DNA of 64,000 nucleotides from Synechococcus sp. CBW1107 (GTDB lineage Bacteria; Cyanobacteriota; Cyanobacteriia; PCC-6307; Cyanobiaceae). The notes below the pieces were generated by a model. The model saw only the letters and a program-made list of their open reading frames with translations, was not told the origin of the DNA and searched no databases. The stretch lies in assembly GCF_015841355.1 (NCBI RefSeq), contig NZ_CP064908.1, positions 2,232,001 through 2,296,000 on the forward strand. The letters run 5' to 3'. A program made the position numbers and the translations under genes. Of this stretch, positions 16,148-24,842 are shown piece by piece; the first letter of the stretch is position 1; every line of letters starts with the position of its first letter.

Positions 16148-18132
16148 CAGAGGGCTAGGTGCTTCCGGAAGAAAGCCTCTGTGGCCTCCAGCACCTCAAT
16201 CTGCACGGTGCCGCTGCGGAAGCCATGGCCTTCACCCGGAAAGCGATGCAGTTCCACGGGGATCCGGTTCTGCACCAGAGCCTCCACGATCCGTTCGGTC
16301 TGGGCTGGGGGGACCACCTTGTCCTCGAGACCCTGGAAGAAAATCACCGGGCAGCGGATCCGCTCGGCGTGGTGGAGCGGGGATCGGGCCTCATAGATGG
16401 CCCGTGCTGCCGGCCAGGGACCCACGAGGCCGTCGAGGTAGCGGGCCTCGAAGCGGTGACTGCTGTCGGCCAGGCTGGCGAGGTCGGCCACGGCGTAGCG
16501 GCACGCCCCCGCACGGAACACATCGCTGAAGCAGAGGGCGGCCAGCACGGTGAACCCACCGGCGCTGCCTCCTTCGATCGCGATCCGCTCAGGGCTGGCG
16601 CGGCCCGTGGCCACCAGGGCGCGGGCCGCCGCGGAGCAGTCGGCCACATCCACCACACCCCAGAGCCCATCGAGCCTTTCGCGGTAGGCCCGCCCGAAGC
16701 CCGTGGAGCCGCCGTAGTTCACATCCACCACGCCCCAGCCCCGGCTGGTCCAGTACTGAATGGCCGGATTCAGACCGGTGCCGGCCATGCCCGTCGGTCC
16801 GCTGTGACCCTTCACCAGCAGCGGCGCACCGGCGTTGCCTCCCCCCTGAGGGGGGTGATACCAGGCGTGGGTGGGGCGGCCTCCGTAGCCCTCGAACCAG
16901 AGCGCCTCAGCCGGCTGTCCGCCGTCCGCCGGGATGGAGTGAGCCAGCGGACGGCGGACAGCCGCCGGCACCCCCGCCAGGTCGGCGGCCGCCTGGTGCC
17001 GCCAACGGCCCCTGGCCAGATCCAGGCTGAGCAGGCCCGCCTCGGTGCTGGCGTCGGCGGCCACCGCCACCAGCTGGCCGTTCTCGGCCCAGAGCCCCTC
17101 GAGATCATCGAAGGGGCAGGGGATCGGCTCCCAGCGAGCCAGGGCTGGCTCCGTTCCGCCGTCTGGGTCACGGGTGTTGAGCAGCACGCGGCCCAGCTGC
17201 CAGCGGCCCTGCACGCAGGCGGCCGCCACCAGCTGGCGGCCATCCCAGGCAGTGGTGAGCATCCCGTACACCCACTGCGGCATGCCGAACTCCGCCTCCA
17301 TCGGCAGCAGCCGCTGCCAGGCCCCAGCGCCTGTGGCCTCCAGCCTCTCCAGGTTCCACCAGCCGTGGCGGTCGTTGGCCACCACCAGATCCCCGTTCGC
17401 CAGCCAGAGGGGCTGGAAGACCGAGCAGGCCGCCGGCTGGCCCGCCGTGCCGGAGCCGGCGATGAGCCGCGCCGGACCCAGCTCTCCTCCGGGCAGCACG
17501 TCCGCCAGCCAGAGCTGGCTGCGCTCCCAGGGCATGTGCGGCTGCTGCCACTCCACCCAGGCGAGACGGCCGCCATCGGGGCTCAGCACGGCATAGCCGC
17601 AGAAGTCGAGGGCCTGGCGCAGCAGCTGCGGTTCACCCCCCTCCAGGGGCACGGCCACCAGCTGATCGAGCCCGCCGGCCTCCATCACCCCGATCCAGCG
17701 CCGTCGCCGCCCATCGATCAACCCATCGGCGAAGGCGCGCTCCCCCGGCTCGGTGAGCCGCATGGGCTGAGCCGACGGCCGCTCGGTCTCGAGACGCCAG
17801 AGGCAGCGATCGCGATCGTTCACCACCACCACAGGCCCGCCCGCGCTGGCTCCGGCCGGTCCCCGGTCCACCGCCACCACACCGCCGCCGTATTCATGGA
17901 CGCGGCTGCGCAGGTTCCAGTCGCCGGGCGTGAGCTCGATCGCCTCGGCTGTGGGCGAGGGTCTCATCATCAAGGTGGTGCGCCCCTGCTCGGCGGGGCG
18001 TTGCTCCAGCCAGAACAGCCGGCCTCGGTGCAGCTGGGGTTCCTTGATCCGCGGCGTGCGACCCACCACCTCCGACGCCTCCAGGGGCCGGCCCGGCCCG
18101 GCTCCTGCACCCTGCCCTGAACCGTGCCCCAC
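16147..18132 (-). CDS. Prolyl-oligopeptidase family (S9) serine peptidase
   Basis: The product has 661 residues, with an N-terminal beta-propeller (about 25-370; repeated LSPDGGRLAWVEW-like blades) and a C-terminal alpha/beta-hydrolase domain. The nucleophile elbow is AIEGGSAGGFTVLAALCFSD (Ser about 520). The Asp is in FFQGLEDKVVPPAQ (about 602) and the His in RFPGEGHGFRSG (about 634). It probably acts as an acylaminoacyl-type or dipeptidyl peptidase in the cytoplasm, since no signal peptide is obvious. It is operonic with gltS and divergent from def. Confidence 0.92.
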   Translation of the reverse strand: MGHGSGQGAGAGPGRPLEASEVVGRTPRIKEPQLHRGRLFWLEQRPAEQGRTTLMMRPSPTAEAIELTPGDWNLRSRVHEYGGGVVAVDRGPAGASAGGPVVVVNDRDRCLWRLETERPSAQPMRLTEPGERAFADGLIDGRRRRWIGVMEAGGLDQLVAVPLEGGEPQLLRQALDFCGYAVLSPDGGRLAWVEWQQPHMPWERSQLWLADVLPGGELGPARLIAGSGTAGQPAACSVFQPLWLANGDLVVANDRHGWWNLERLEATGAGAWQRLLPMEAEFGMPQWVYGMLTTAWDGRQLVAAACVQGRWQLGRVLLNTRDPDGGTEPALARWEPIPCPFDDLEGLWAENGQLVAVAADASTEAGLLSLDLARGRWRHQAAADLAGVPAAVRRPLAHSIPADGGQPAEALWFEGYGGRPTHAWYHPPQGGGNAGAPLLVKGHSGPTGMAGTGLNPAIQYWTSRGWGVVDVNYGGSTGFGRAYRERLDGLWGVVDVADCSAAARALVATGRASPERIAIEGGSAGGFTVLAALCFSDVFRAGACRYAVADLASLADSSHRFEARYLDGLVGPWPAARAIYEARSPLHHAERIRCPVIFFQGLEDKVVPPAQTERIVEALVQNRIPVELHRFPGEGHGFRSGTVQIEVLEATEAFFRKHLAL

Positions 18133-18193
18133 CAGCGGCTCCTACAATCACACCATCGTTTCAGGTGACGCTTTGGCCAGCAGCTTCGCCAAG

Positions 18194-18778
18194 ATGGCCC
18201 GACAGGCGGAGCAGACCAGCCGCACGGTCCAGGTCCCCAAGCAGGTGCTCGACACCCCTCCGCTGACGATTCACAGGCTGGGCGATCAGGTGCTGCGCCA
18301 GCCCGCCAAGCGCATCAGCAAGGTGGATGAATCGGTTCGTGAGCTGGCCCGCGACATGTTGCGCAGCATGTACAGCGCCCACGGCATCGGCCTGGCCGCA
18401 CCCCAGGTGGGGGTGCACAAGCAGTTGCTGGTGATCGACCTCGATCCCGAGAACCCCGCCACGCCACCGATGGTGCTGGTGAATCCGGAACTGAACGCCA
18501 CCAGCGCGGCGCTCAACACCTATGAGGAGGGCTGTCTGAGCATTCCCGGGGTCTACCTCTCCGTGGTGCGCCCGAGCGAGGCAGAGGTCAGTTACCGCGA
18601 CGAGCAGGGGCGCCCACGCCGCATCAAGGCCGATGGCCTCCTCGCCCGCTGCATCCTCCACGAGATGGACCATCTCAAGGGGGTGCTCTTCGTCGATCTG
18701 GTCAGCGATGAGCTCAGTCTCAACGAGGAGCTCAAGGATCACGGCTTCCGCCGTGATGATGTCCACTCCCAGCGCTGA
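18194..18778 (+). CDS. def: Peptide deformylase
   Basis: The enzyme removes the N-formyl group from nascent proteins. It has 194 residues and all three metalloprotease motifs: GIGLAAPQVGV (motif I), EEGCLSIPGVY with the metal Cys (motif II), and CILHEMDHLKGVLFVD with the HExxH His pair and catalytic Glu (motif III). The ATG at 18194 is the first internal Met; an in-frame TTG at 18173 would add seven residues. An N-terminal extension of ~30 residues before LTIHRLGDQVLRQ is common in cyanobacterial deformylases. Confidence 0.95.
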   Translation: MARQAEQTSRTVQVPKQVLDTPPLTIHRLGDQVLRQPAKRISKVDESVRELARDMLRSMYSAHGIGLAAPQVGVHKQLLVIDLDPENPATPPMVLVNPELNATSAALNTYEEGCLSIPGVYLSVVRPSEAEVSYRDEQGRPRRIKADGLLARCILHEMDHLKGVLFVDLVSDELSLNEELKDHGFRRDDVHSQR

Positions 18779-18784
18779 TTCCCC

Positions 18785-18982
18785 ATGCCGATGCAACCCC
18801 TCGCAGGGGTCTTTCTCGGGCTCGCCTGCCTGCTTGGCATCGCCGCCACCGGCTCGGTCTTCGAGCTCTCCTACGGCGAGCCTGACCTGGGGGTGCTCAC
18901 CACGCGGCTGATTCTGGCGGCCTGTCTGCCCGGCACCCTGATCAGCCTGCTGGTCGCAATTCGTCTCAACAAGGCCAGCTGA
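18785..18982 (+). CDS. Small two-span membrane protein
   Basis: This 65-residue protein has two hydrophobic helices, PLAGVFLGLACLLGIAATGS and LILAACLPGTLISLLVAIRL, joined by a short acidic loop (FELSYGEPDLG). It starts 6 bp after def. Similar tiny membrane proteins occur next to def in picocyanobacteria as far as I recall, but no function is known to me. Confidence 0.65.
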   Translation: MPMQPLAGVFLGLACLLGIAATGSVFELSYGEPDLGVLTTRLILAACLPGTLISLLVAIRLNKAS

Positions 18983-19042
18983 GCGCCCCTGGCGGCACTT
19001 GATCTCACTTCTACGATCGGGCTCACCTCGTCTCGTTCACCG

Positions 19043-19774
19043 ATGCGCGTCGCGCCACTGCCGCTCCTCCTGCGATCGTTCAGCACGCTGCTGTCCCCCC
19101 TGCCGGCAGTGCTGGTGCTGGGTGTTGCCGCCGCCGGCCCCGTCGCCGCCCAGGGAGCTCTGTTCAGTGCCCGTGACCTGGATCAGTCGAAGTTCGTGAT
19201 GGTGGCGGCGCCGATCGGCGATGGCCTTCGCGCCCAGCTGAACATCTACGAGCAGGTGAGTGACCGCCGTCCCTGCTTCTCCACCAACGGCTCGTCGCCG
19301 ACCCGGGTGGAGCCCCTGCTGGCCACCTTTGACTTCACCGGCATCTGCTCCCGCTACATGGATGGCAACGGCTATTCCCTGCGGGTGGGCGGCAGCGATC
19401 TGGGCACCGTGTACAGGCTGAGCGTGGTGCGGCAGGGCAGCGACAACATCCTGCTGGCCGCACCGGGCCGCAACCAGGCGGGTCCCGAGGTGGTGGTGGC
19501 CCGCACCCAGGGCCACAGCGACGGTTTCCTGCTGTTCGTTCCCGAACCGGGCTGGAAGCTGATGCGCCGCCACTTCGGCAACCGCGCCCTGGGGCATGTC
19601 TACCTGTACCGGGAGACCTGGCCGGGCCAGGAGGCCGCCCAGTCCGAGGCTCAGGCCCCAGCCGCCACCACCACCTCAGGTCAGGCTCCAGCAACCAGTC
19701 CGCCTGCGGTCTCCCCCGCCCCGGCCACTCCGGTGACCCTTTCGCCGATCCCCAGCTCCAAGGCCCAGCCGTGA
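19043..19774 (+). CDS. DUF3747-type exported protein
   Basis: The 243-residue secreted protein has a signal peptide (LLSPLPAVLVLGVAAAGPVAAQ) with predicted cleavage after AxA near residue 36. The domain includes ARDLDQSKFVMVAAPIGDGL, LNIYEQVSDRRPCFS and FDFTGICSRYMDGNGYSLRV, matching the cyanobacterial DUF3747 family. Two Cys could form a disulphide. The last ~45 residues are Ala/Pro/Thr-rich and probably disordered. The biochemical role is unknown. Confidence 0.8.
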   Translation: MRVAPLPLLLRSFSTLLSPLPAVLVLGVAAAGPVAAQGALFSARDLDQSKFVMVAAPIGDGLRAQLNIYEQVSDRRPCFSTNGSSPTRVEPLLATFDFTGICSRYMDGNGYSLRVGGSDLGTVYRLSVVRQGSDNILLAAPGRNQAGPEVVVARTQGHSDGFLLFVPEPGWKLMRRHFGNRALGHVYLYRETWPGQEAAQSEAQAPAATTTSGQAPATSPPAVSPAPATPVTLSPIPSSKAQP

Positions 19775-19832
19775 TCGGGGGCCGTTGAGCCGATTGCTAC
19801 ATTGACGTTCAACAAGCCCCACTGCGTGGTTC

Positions 19833-20003
19833 ATGACCCAGGTCACCGTCGGCGAAAACGAAGGCATCGAGTCGGCCCTGCGCCGCTTCAAGCGGCAGGT
19901 GTCCAAAGCCGGCATCTTCGCCGACCTCAAGCGCCTGCGTCACCACGAGACGCCAACCGAGAAGTACAAGCGCAAGGCCCAGCAGCGTCGTCGTCGCCGC
20001 TGA
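19833..20003 (+). CDS. rpsU: 30S ribosomal protein S21
   Basis: This 56-residue basic protein reads [20 protein letters not shown] and continues [20 protein letters not shown] to a poly-Arg tail (QQRRRRR). The Glu-rich start, the ALRRFKRQ core and the Arg-rich C-terminus are diagnostic of S21, which helps 16S rRNA initiate translation. It stands alone between the DUF3747 gene and a convergent comM-like gene, as is common for rpsU outside ribosomal operons. Confidence 0.95.
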   Translation: MTQVTVGENEGIESALRRFKRQVSKAGIFADLKRLRHHETPTEKYKRKAQQRRRRR

Positions 20004-20036
20004 TCGCCCGCGGGGCTCGACCTGAACCTGATCAGA

Positions 20037-21623
20037 TCAGCGCTGGCGCTGCTGTTCAGCGTTCCTGAACGACATTTCTCTGCCGACCTGGTCAAATGAT
20101 CGGTACGACAGGGCTTCGCCTAGGTGCTGAGACTTCACCACCTGGGTTCCCTCCAGATCCGCCAGGGTGAGGGCGACCCGCAGCAGCCGCTCTCCAGCCC
20201 GGGCGCTCAGGCCCCGTCGAGCGATGGCCTGTTGCCAGAGCCTCTTCGAGCCTGGACTCAGCTCCACCAGGGTCCTGAGACTCGCGCCCTGAAGCTGTCC
20301 ATTGGGCTGACCACCGGGATTGCGGCGCGCCATCCTCTGCCGAGCCCTCATCACCCGCGTCGCCACCACCGCCGTGCTCTCGGGACTGTCCTTCGGCCCG
20401 GCTGGCCGGGCTGCTCCCAGGCCGAAGCTGCGCACCAGGTCACCTGGGTCCAGACGCCCCATCACCACCTGCAGATCGAGGCGGTCAAGCAGGGGTCCCG
20501 ACAGCCGCGACCAGTAGCGCCGCCGCTGGGCCTCGCCGCAGCAGCAGGTCCGCTCCGGATCCCCGAACCAGCCGCAGGGACAGGGGTTGGTGGCCGCCAC
20601 CAGTGCCGCGCGGCAGGGAAAGCGATTCTGCTGACGTGAGCGGCTGATCCACACCTCCCCCTCCTCCAGGGGTTGGCGCAGCTGCTCGAGCACCTCGCGG
20701 CGAAACTCCGCCAGTTCATCGAGGAAGAGCACGCCATGGTGGGCCAGCGACAGCTCCCCGGGTCTCGGCGTGGCGCCACCGCCCACCAGGGCTGTGGCCG
20801 TGCAGCTGTGGTGGGGAGCCCGGAAAGGCCTTGAGCCGATCAGGCCGCCACCCTCCGGCAGCAGTCCAGCCACGGAATAGAGCTGGGTCAGCTCCAGGGC
20901 CTCCTGGCGGGGCAGGGGCGGCAGCAGACCCGCCAGGCGCCGCGCCAGCATCGTTTTGCCGCTGCCCGGTGGACCCACCAGCAGCAGGTGGTGGCCTCCG
21001 GCCGCGGCGATCTCCAGGGCACGCCGGCCGTGGGCCTGACCGATCACCTCAGCCAGGTCGGGCTGCTTCGCCTCCGGCTGCGTCAGGGCGGGTGCCGGAG
21101 CCGGAATGCCCTGCGCATCCGCCAGCCAGCCCATCAGCTGCGCCAGATCAGACGCCGGCCACACCTCCAGCCCCGCAACCAGCGCTGCCTCGCCGCCATT
21201 GGCCTGGGGCACCACCAGAGCTCTCGCTCCGGCACGTCTGGCGGCCAGGGCGAGAGCCATCACTCCACGCACCGGCCGCAGGCCGCCATCGAGGCCCAGC
21301 TCCCCGGTGCTCCAGATCCCCTGCATGTGCTCGGGCGAGAGCTGGCCCGAGGCCAGCAGCAGCCCCAGGGCGATCGGCAGATCGAAACCCGGCCCCTCCT
21401 TACGCAGATCCGCCGGGGCCAGGCTGACGATCACCCGGGTGAGGGGCATGCGGAAGCCGCTGTTGCGCAGGGCGGCCCGAACCCGCTCACGGGACTCGCG
21501 CACGGCCGCTTCCGCCAGACCGACGATCTGGAGCCCCGGCAGACCGGGGGCGATGTCCACCTCCACCGCCACCTCCCTGGCCTCCAGGCCCTGCAGGGTG
21601 GCGCTGCTGCAGCGTGCCAACAT
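20037..21623 (-). CDS. YifB/ComM-like Mg-chelatase-type ATPase
   Basis: This 528-residue AAA+ ATPase combines an N-terminal Lon-protease-like domain (EVDIAPGLPGLQIVGLAEAA) with a chelatase-type ATPase: Walker A LLVGPPGSGKTMLARRLAGL, Walker B VLFLDELAEFRREVLEQLRQ, and a Cys-rich insertion NPCPCGWFGDPERTCCC. The ComM relatives act as branch-migration helicases during natural transformation. In picocyanobacteria this role is inferred from family only. The start is ATG with MLARCSSATLQGLEAREV, typical of the family. Confidence 0.92.
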   Translation of the reverse strand: MLARCSSATLQGLEAREVAVEVDIAPGLPGLQIVGLAEAAVRESRERVRAALRNSGFRMPLTRVIVSLAPADLRKEGPGFDLPIALGLLLASGQLSPEHMQGIWSTGELGLDGGLRPVRGVMALALAARRAGARALVVPQANGGEAALVAGLEVWPASDLAQLMGWLADAQGIPAPAPALTQPEAKQPDLAEVIGQAHGRRALEIAAAGGHHLLLVGPPGSGKTMLARRLAGLLPPLPRQEALELTQLYSVAGLLPEGGGLIGSRPFRAPHHSCTATALVGGGATPRPGELSLAHHGVLFLDELAEFRREVLEQLRQPLEEGEVWISRSRQQNRFPCRAALVAATNPCPCGWFGDPERTCCCGEAQRRRYWSRLSGPLLDRLDLQVVMGRLDPGDLVRSFGLGAARPAGPKDSPESTAVVATRVMRARQRMARRNPGGQPNGQLQGASLRTLVELSPGSKRLWQQAIARRGLSARAGERLLRVALTLADLEGTQVVKSQHLGEALSYRSFDQVGREMSFRNAEQQRQR

Positions 21624-21704
21624 CGGCGCTCAGGCGTCCGGACACCCAGTCAGTGCCCCGCCTGTCTCACCCCCCCACCCGTTGCCGTTCAAGGCGGAGG
21701 CGTC

Positions 21705-22049
21705 ATGGCTGAGAGCGACACGATTTTCGGGCGCATCCTGCGGGGCGAGATTCCCTGCGATCAGGTGCACGCCGATGAGCATTGCCTGGCCTTCCGTGAC
21801 ATCCAGCCCCAGGCGCCTGTGCACGTGCTGGTGATTCCGCGCGAGCCGCTGGTGAACCTGGCCGACGCCGAACCCCGCCACCAGGCCCTGCTGGGCCATC
21901 TGCTGCTGGTGGCGGCTCAGGTGGCGAAGCAGGAGGGGCTGAGCGGCTGGCGCATGGTCATCAACAACGGCGCCGAGGCCGGACAGACGGTCTTTCATCT
22001 GCATGTGCACGTGATCGGCGGCCGGCCCCTGCTCTGGCCCCCCGGCTGA
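21705..22049 (+). CDS. HIT-family (histidine triad) nucleotide-binding protein
   Basis: This 114-residue HINT-type hydrolase reads SDTIFGRILRGEIPCDQVHA at the N-terminus and ends with the histidine triad VFHLHVHVIGGRPLLWPPG (HxHxHxx). It is expected to hydrolyse nucleoside phosphoramidates such as AMP-lysine. The ATG at 21705 gives the canonical start MAESDTIFG. It is divergent from the comM-like gene and 40 bp upstream of the ABC exporter. Confidence 0.93.
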   Translation: MAESDTIFGRILRGEIPCDQVHADEHCLAFRDIQPQAPVHVLVIPREPLVNLADAEPRHQALLGHLLLVAAQVAKQEGLSGWRMVINNGAEAGQTVFHLHVHVIGGRPLLWPPG

Positions 22050-22089
22050 CGCCCGCCAGCGGCGACAATGAGCCGACTTGCAGCCGTTC

Positions 22090-24117
22090 ATGCGTCCCCT
22101 CAAGGCCCTTCGCGAGCAGTTGGCCAAGCTGCAGCGCCTGGCCCAGCCCTACTTCCTGCCGCTGGATGAGGGGAATCGCGGCAGCGGCCAGTTCCTGCTG
22201 CTGGTGATCGCCCTGCTGGCGGTGGTGGTCGGGCTCACCCTGCTGCTGCTCACCGGGACGGTGGCCGCCGCCGGTGCCTGGATCCCCGACCTGCGCAGCC
22301 GCTTCCTGCCAGGGGTCCCCGAGCAGGTGGCGGCGATCTGGAACGGACCGATCGGCGTGGTCGTGATGGTCCTGTTCGCCGCCGGCCTCAGCTGCTTCGT
22401 GGCTCTGCGCGGCAAGCTGCGCCAGGGACGCTGGCTGCCCTGGCTGCTGCTCGGGGTGATCGCCCTGCTGATCCTGGTGATCAATGGCATCAACGTCGGC
22501 ATCAGCTACATCGCCCGGAACATCGACAACGTTCTGGTGGCCTACAAGGAGGAGGAGTTCTGGAAGATCGTCGCGATCTACGCCTTCTGCCTGGTGCTGG
22601 CCCTGCCGATCCGCGCCATCCAGAGCTACCTGATCCCCAAGCTGGGCCTGATGTGGCGGGAATGGCTCAGTGGTCGCATGCTGGGCCGCTACCTCACCAA
22701 CCGGGCCTACTACGTTCTCAATCCCAACGACGAGAGCATCGAGGAGATCGACAACCCGGACCAGCGGATCTCCCAGGACGCGGCCAGCTTCACGGCCACC
22801 AGCCTGAGCGTGACGGTGGAAATCATCGCCGCCCTGCTCACCTTCTTCAGTTTCATCATCGTTCTCTGGAGCATCAACCAGACCCTGGCCCTCTGGCTGC
22901 TGGCCTATTCGGTGGGGGGAACGGCCCTGATCGTGTTCGCCAGCCGCAAGCTGGTCAACCTGAACTATCAGCAGCTCAAGCTGGAGGCCGACTTCCGCTA
23001 CGGCCTCGTCCACATCCGCGACAACGCTGAATCGATCGCCTTCTACCGGGGGGAGCGCCAGGAGCAGAAGGAGGGTGAACGCCGCCTCGACGGGGTCATC
23101 GTCAACTACAACCGGCTGATCATCTGGGAAGCCCTGATCCAGGTGATCCAGCGCTCGTACGACTACTTCTCGCGCTTCCTGCCCTGGCTCGTGATCGCGC
23201 CGATCTACTTCGCCAAGCAGGTGGACTTCGGGGTCTTCGGCCAGGCCAGCATCGCCTTTTCCCAGGTGCTGTTCTCGGTCAGCTACATCGTCAACAACAT
23301 CGACCGGCTGGCCGCCTTCTCCGCCTCCATCAGCCGTCTCGAGGGCTTCCAGGGCAAGGTGGAGGCGATCAATGCCGAGATGGCCGAGTTCGTGGCCGCC
23401 GAGCAGGCCTCCGCCGGAGGCGCCATGGGTGCCGCAGCCGCAGCCGTGCGTCCCGAGTCGATCCTGGTGAGCCACGTGGATCTGGTGCCGCCCCGCACCA
23501 GCCGCCTGCTGGTGAGCGATCTCAGCCTGGAGGTGACAGCCCACCAGAGGCTGCTGGTGGTCGGGCCTTCGGGCTGCGGCAAGACCTCCTTCCTGCGGCT
23601 GGTGAGTGGGCTCTGGCCTCCGGCCGCCGGCCATGTGCAGCGCCCGCCGGTGGGTGAGCTGATGTTCATTCCCCAGAAGCCCTACATGCTGCTGGGCAGC
23701 CTGCGGGAGCAGCTCTGCTACCCCCAGCCCACCGATCGCTTCAGCGACGACCAGCTGCGCCACGTGCTCGAGGAGGTGCGCCTGCCCGAACTGGTGAGCC
23801 GCTACCCCGATCTGGACATCAAGCAGGACTGGCCCCGGTTGCTCTCGCTCGGCGAGCAGCAGCGTCTGGCCTTCGCCCGGCTGCTGCTCAACTCCCCCCG
23901 CTTCGTGGTTCTCGACGAGGCCACCAGCGCCCTTGACGTGGCCACCGAGAAGGCCCTCTACGAGCTGCTGGTGGAGCGGGAGATGGCTTTCGTGAGTGTG
24001 GGTCACAGGCCCACCCTGGTGGCCTTCCACGACACCGTGCTCGAGCTCGACGGCCAGGGCGGCTGGCGGCTGCTGCCCGCCGCCGGTTATGACTTTGGCC
24101 GCAACCGTGAGCCCTGA
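22090..24117 (+). CDS. SbmA/BacA-type ABC transporter, fused permease and ATPase
   Basis: This 675-residue protein of the ABC-D/YddA family is related to vitamin B12, bleomycin and antimicrobial-peptide transporters. Six spans fill residues 35-440, with the family core RAIQSYLIPKLGLMWREWLS and NPDQRISQDAASFTATSLSV. The ATPase has Walker A LLVVGPSGCGKTSFLRLVSG, an ABC signature reduced to LLSLGEQQRLAFARLLL and Walker B FVVLDEATSALD. Substrate and direction are unknown. Its stop overlaps the hli start (ATGA). Confidence 0.88.
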   Translation: MRPLKALREQLAKLQRLAQPYFLPLDEGNRGSGQFLLLVIALLAVVVGLTLLLLTGTVAAAGAWIPDLRSRFLPGVPEQVAAIWNGPIGVVVMVLFAAGLSCFVALRGKLRQGRWLPWLLLGVIALLILVINGINVGISYIARNIDNVLVAYKEEEFWKIVAIYAFCLVLALPIRAIQSYLIPKLGLMWREWLSGRMLGRYLTNRAYYVLNPNDESIEEIDNPDQRISQDAASFTATSLSVTVEIIAALLTFFSFIIVLWSINQTLALWLLAYSVGGTALIVFASRKLVNLNYQQLKLEADFRYGLVHIRDNAESIAFYRGERQEQKEGERRLDGVIVNYNRLIIWEALIQVIQRSYDYFSRFLPWLVIAPIYFAKQVDFGVFGQASIAFSQVLFSVSYIVNNIDRLAAFSASISRLEGFQGKVEAINAEMAEFVAAEQASAGGAMGAAAAAVRPESILVSHVDLVPPRTSRLLVSDLSLEVTAHQRLLVVGPSGCGKTSFLRLVSGLWPPAAGHVQRPPVGELMFIPQKPYMLLGSLREQLCYPQPTDRFSDDQLRHVLEEVRLPELVSRYPDLDIKQDWPRLLSLGEQQRLAFARLLLNSPRFVVLDEATSALDVATEKALYELLVEREMAFVSVGHRPTLVAFHDTVLELDGQGGWRLLPAAGYDFGRNREP

Positions 24118-24317
24118 TGACATCCCCTGTCCCTGCCGGTGACCCTGAGGTCGTTCCAGCCACCAGTGCCACCACCTCCGAAGTGCCGGCGTTCGGCTGG
24201 AGCAGCTACGCGGAGCGGGTGAACGGGCGCTTCGCCATGCTCGGCTTTGCCGCCGTGCTGCTGATTGAGGCACTCAGCGGCGACACCTTCCTGCACTGGG
24301 CGGGCCTCGTGCCCTGA
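24117..24317 (+). CDS. hli: High-light-inducible (HLIP/SCP) chlorophyll-binding protein
   Basis: This 66-residue protein of the CAB/ELIP/HLIP family has one membrane helix. The chlorophyll-binding motif ERVNGRFAMLGFAAVLLIEA (ExxNxR) is followed by GDTFLHWAGLVP. HLIPs bind chlorophyll and carotenoid, protect newly made chlorophyll and quench energy near photosystem II. The ATG overlaps the ABC exporter stop by 1 bp, so the two are probably translated together. The N-terminal 30 residues are Pro/Thr/Ser-rich. Confidence 0.93.
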   Translation: MTSPVPAGDPEVVPATSATTSEVPAFGWSSYAERVNGRFAMLGFAAVLLIEALSGDTFLHWAGLVP

Positions 24318-24320
24318 GTC

Positions 24321-24842
24321 TCAGGGGAGCTCGATCAGGTCCACCTGCCAGAGGCCGCCGCGGCTGACCTGAACAGCCAGCACGCGTCCATCCGCGCCCA
24401 GCTGCACCTGCCGGGGGACTCCCGGCGGATCCAGCGGCAGCGGCTGCAGACCCGCCCTGCTGCGGAGGTAGAGCACCAGTTCGGTGCGGCCGTCCCGCTG
24501 GCGGATCAGCGCGATCCGCTCACCGCTGGCATCGACACTGACGTTCAGGGGCTGGGCGTCGGGCCGGTTCAGGCCCTGCAGGGGGACGGGCCGGTTCTGA
24601 TCCAGGTCGATCAGCTCAACCCGCTCGCGTCCGTCACGCCCGCTGATCAGGGCCAGCCAGCGGCCGCTCAGAGAGGGATCGCGGTTGCTGCCGTTCTGCT
24701 CCAGCCGTTGGTTGACGGCTGGCAGGGGCCGCAGTGGTGTGGCCGCGCAGGCGGTGAGCAGGCCGGCGGCCAGCAGGGTCAACGCCAGCTGTGCCAGCCC
24801 CTGCCGGGGGGCACCTGACTCAGTCCTCCCCTGGGGTGTCAT
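24321..24842 (-). CDS. Lipoprotein with TolB-like beta-propeller blades (paralogue B)
   Basis: The 173-residue product starts with a signal and lipobox (ALTLLAAGLLTAC, lipidated Cys near 32). Short propeller-like repeats follow (RDPSLSGRWLALISGRDGRE, then VSVDASGERIALIRQRDGRT and VQLGADGRVLAVQVSRGGLW). It is too short for a full propeller. It overlaps by 4 bp the upstream paralogue (ATGA), so the pair is translationally coupled and may form a joint propeller. Function unknown. Confidence 0.7.
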   Translation of the reverse strand: MTPQGRTESGAPRQGLAQLALTLLAAGLLTACAATPLRPLPAVNQRLEQNGSNRDPSLSGRWLALISGRDGRERVELIDLDQNRPVPLQGLNRPDAQPLNVSVDASGERIALIRQRDGRTELVLYLRSRAGLQPLPLDPPGVPRQVQLGADGRVLAVQVSRGGLWQVDLIELP

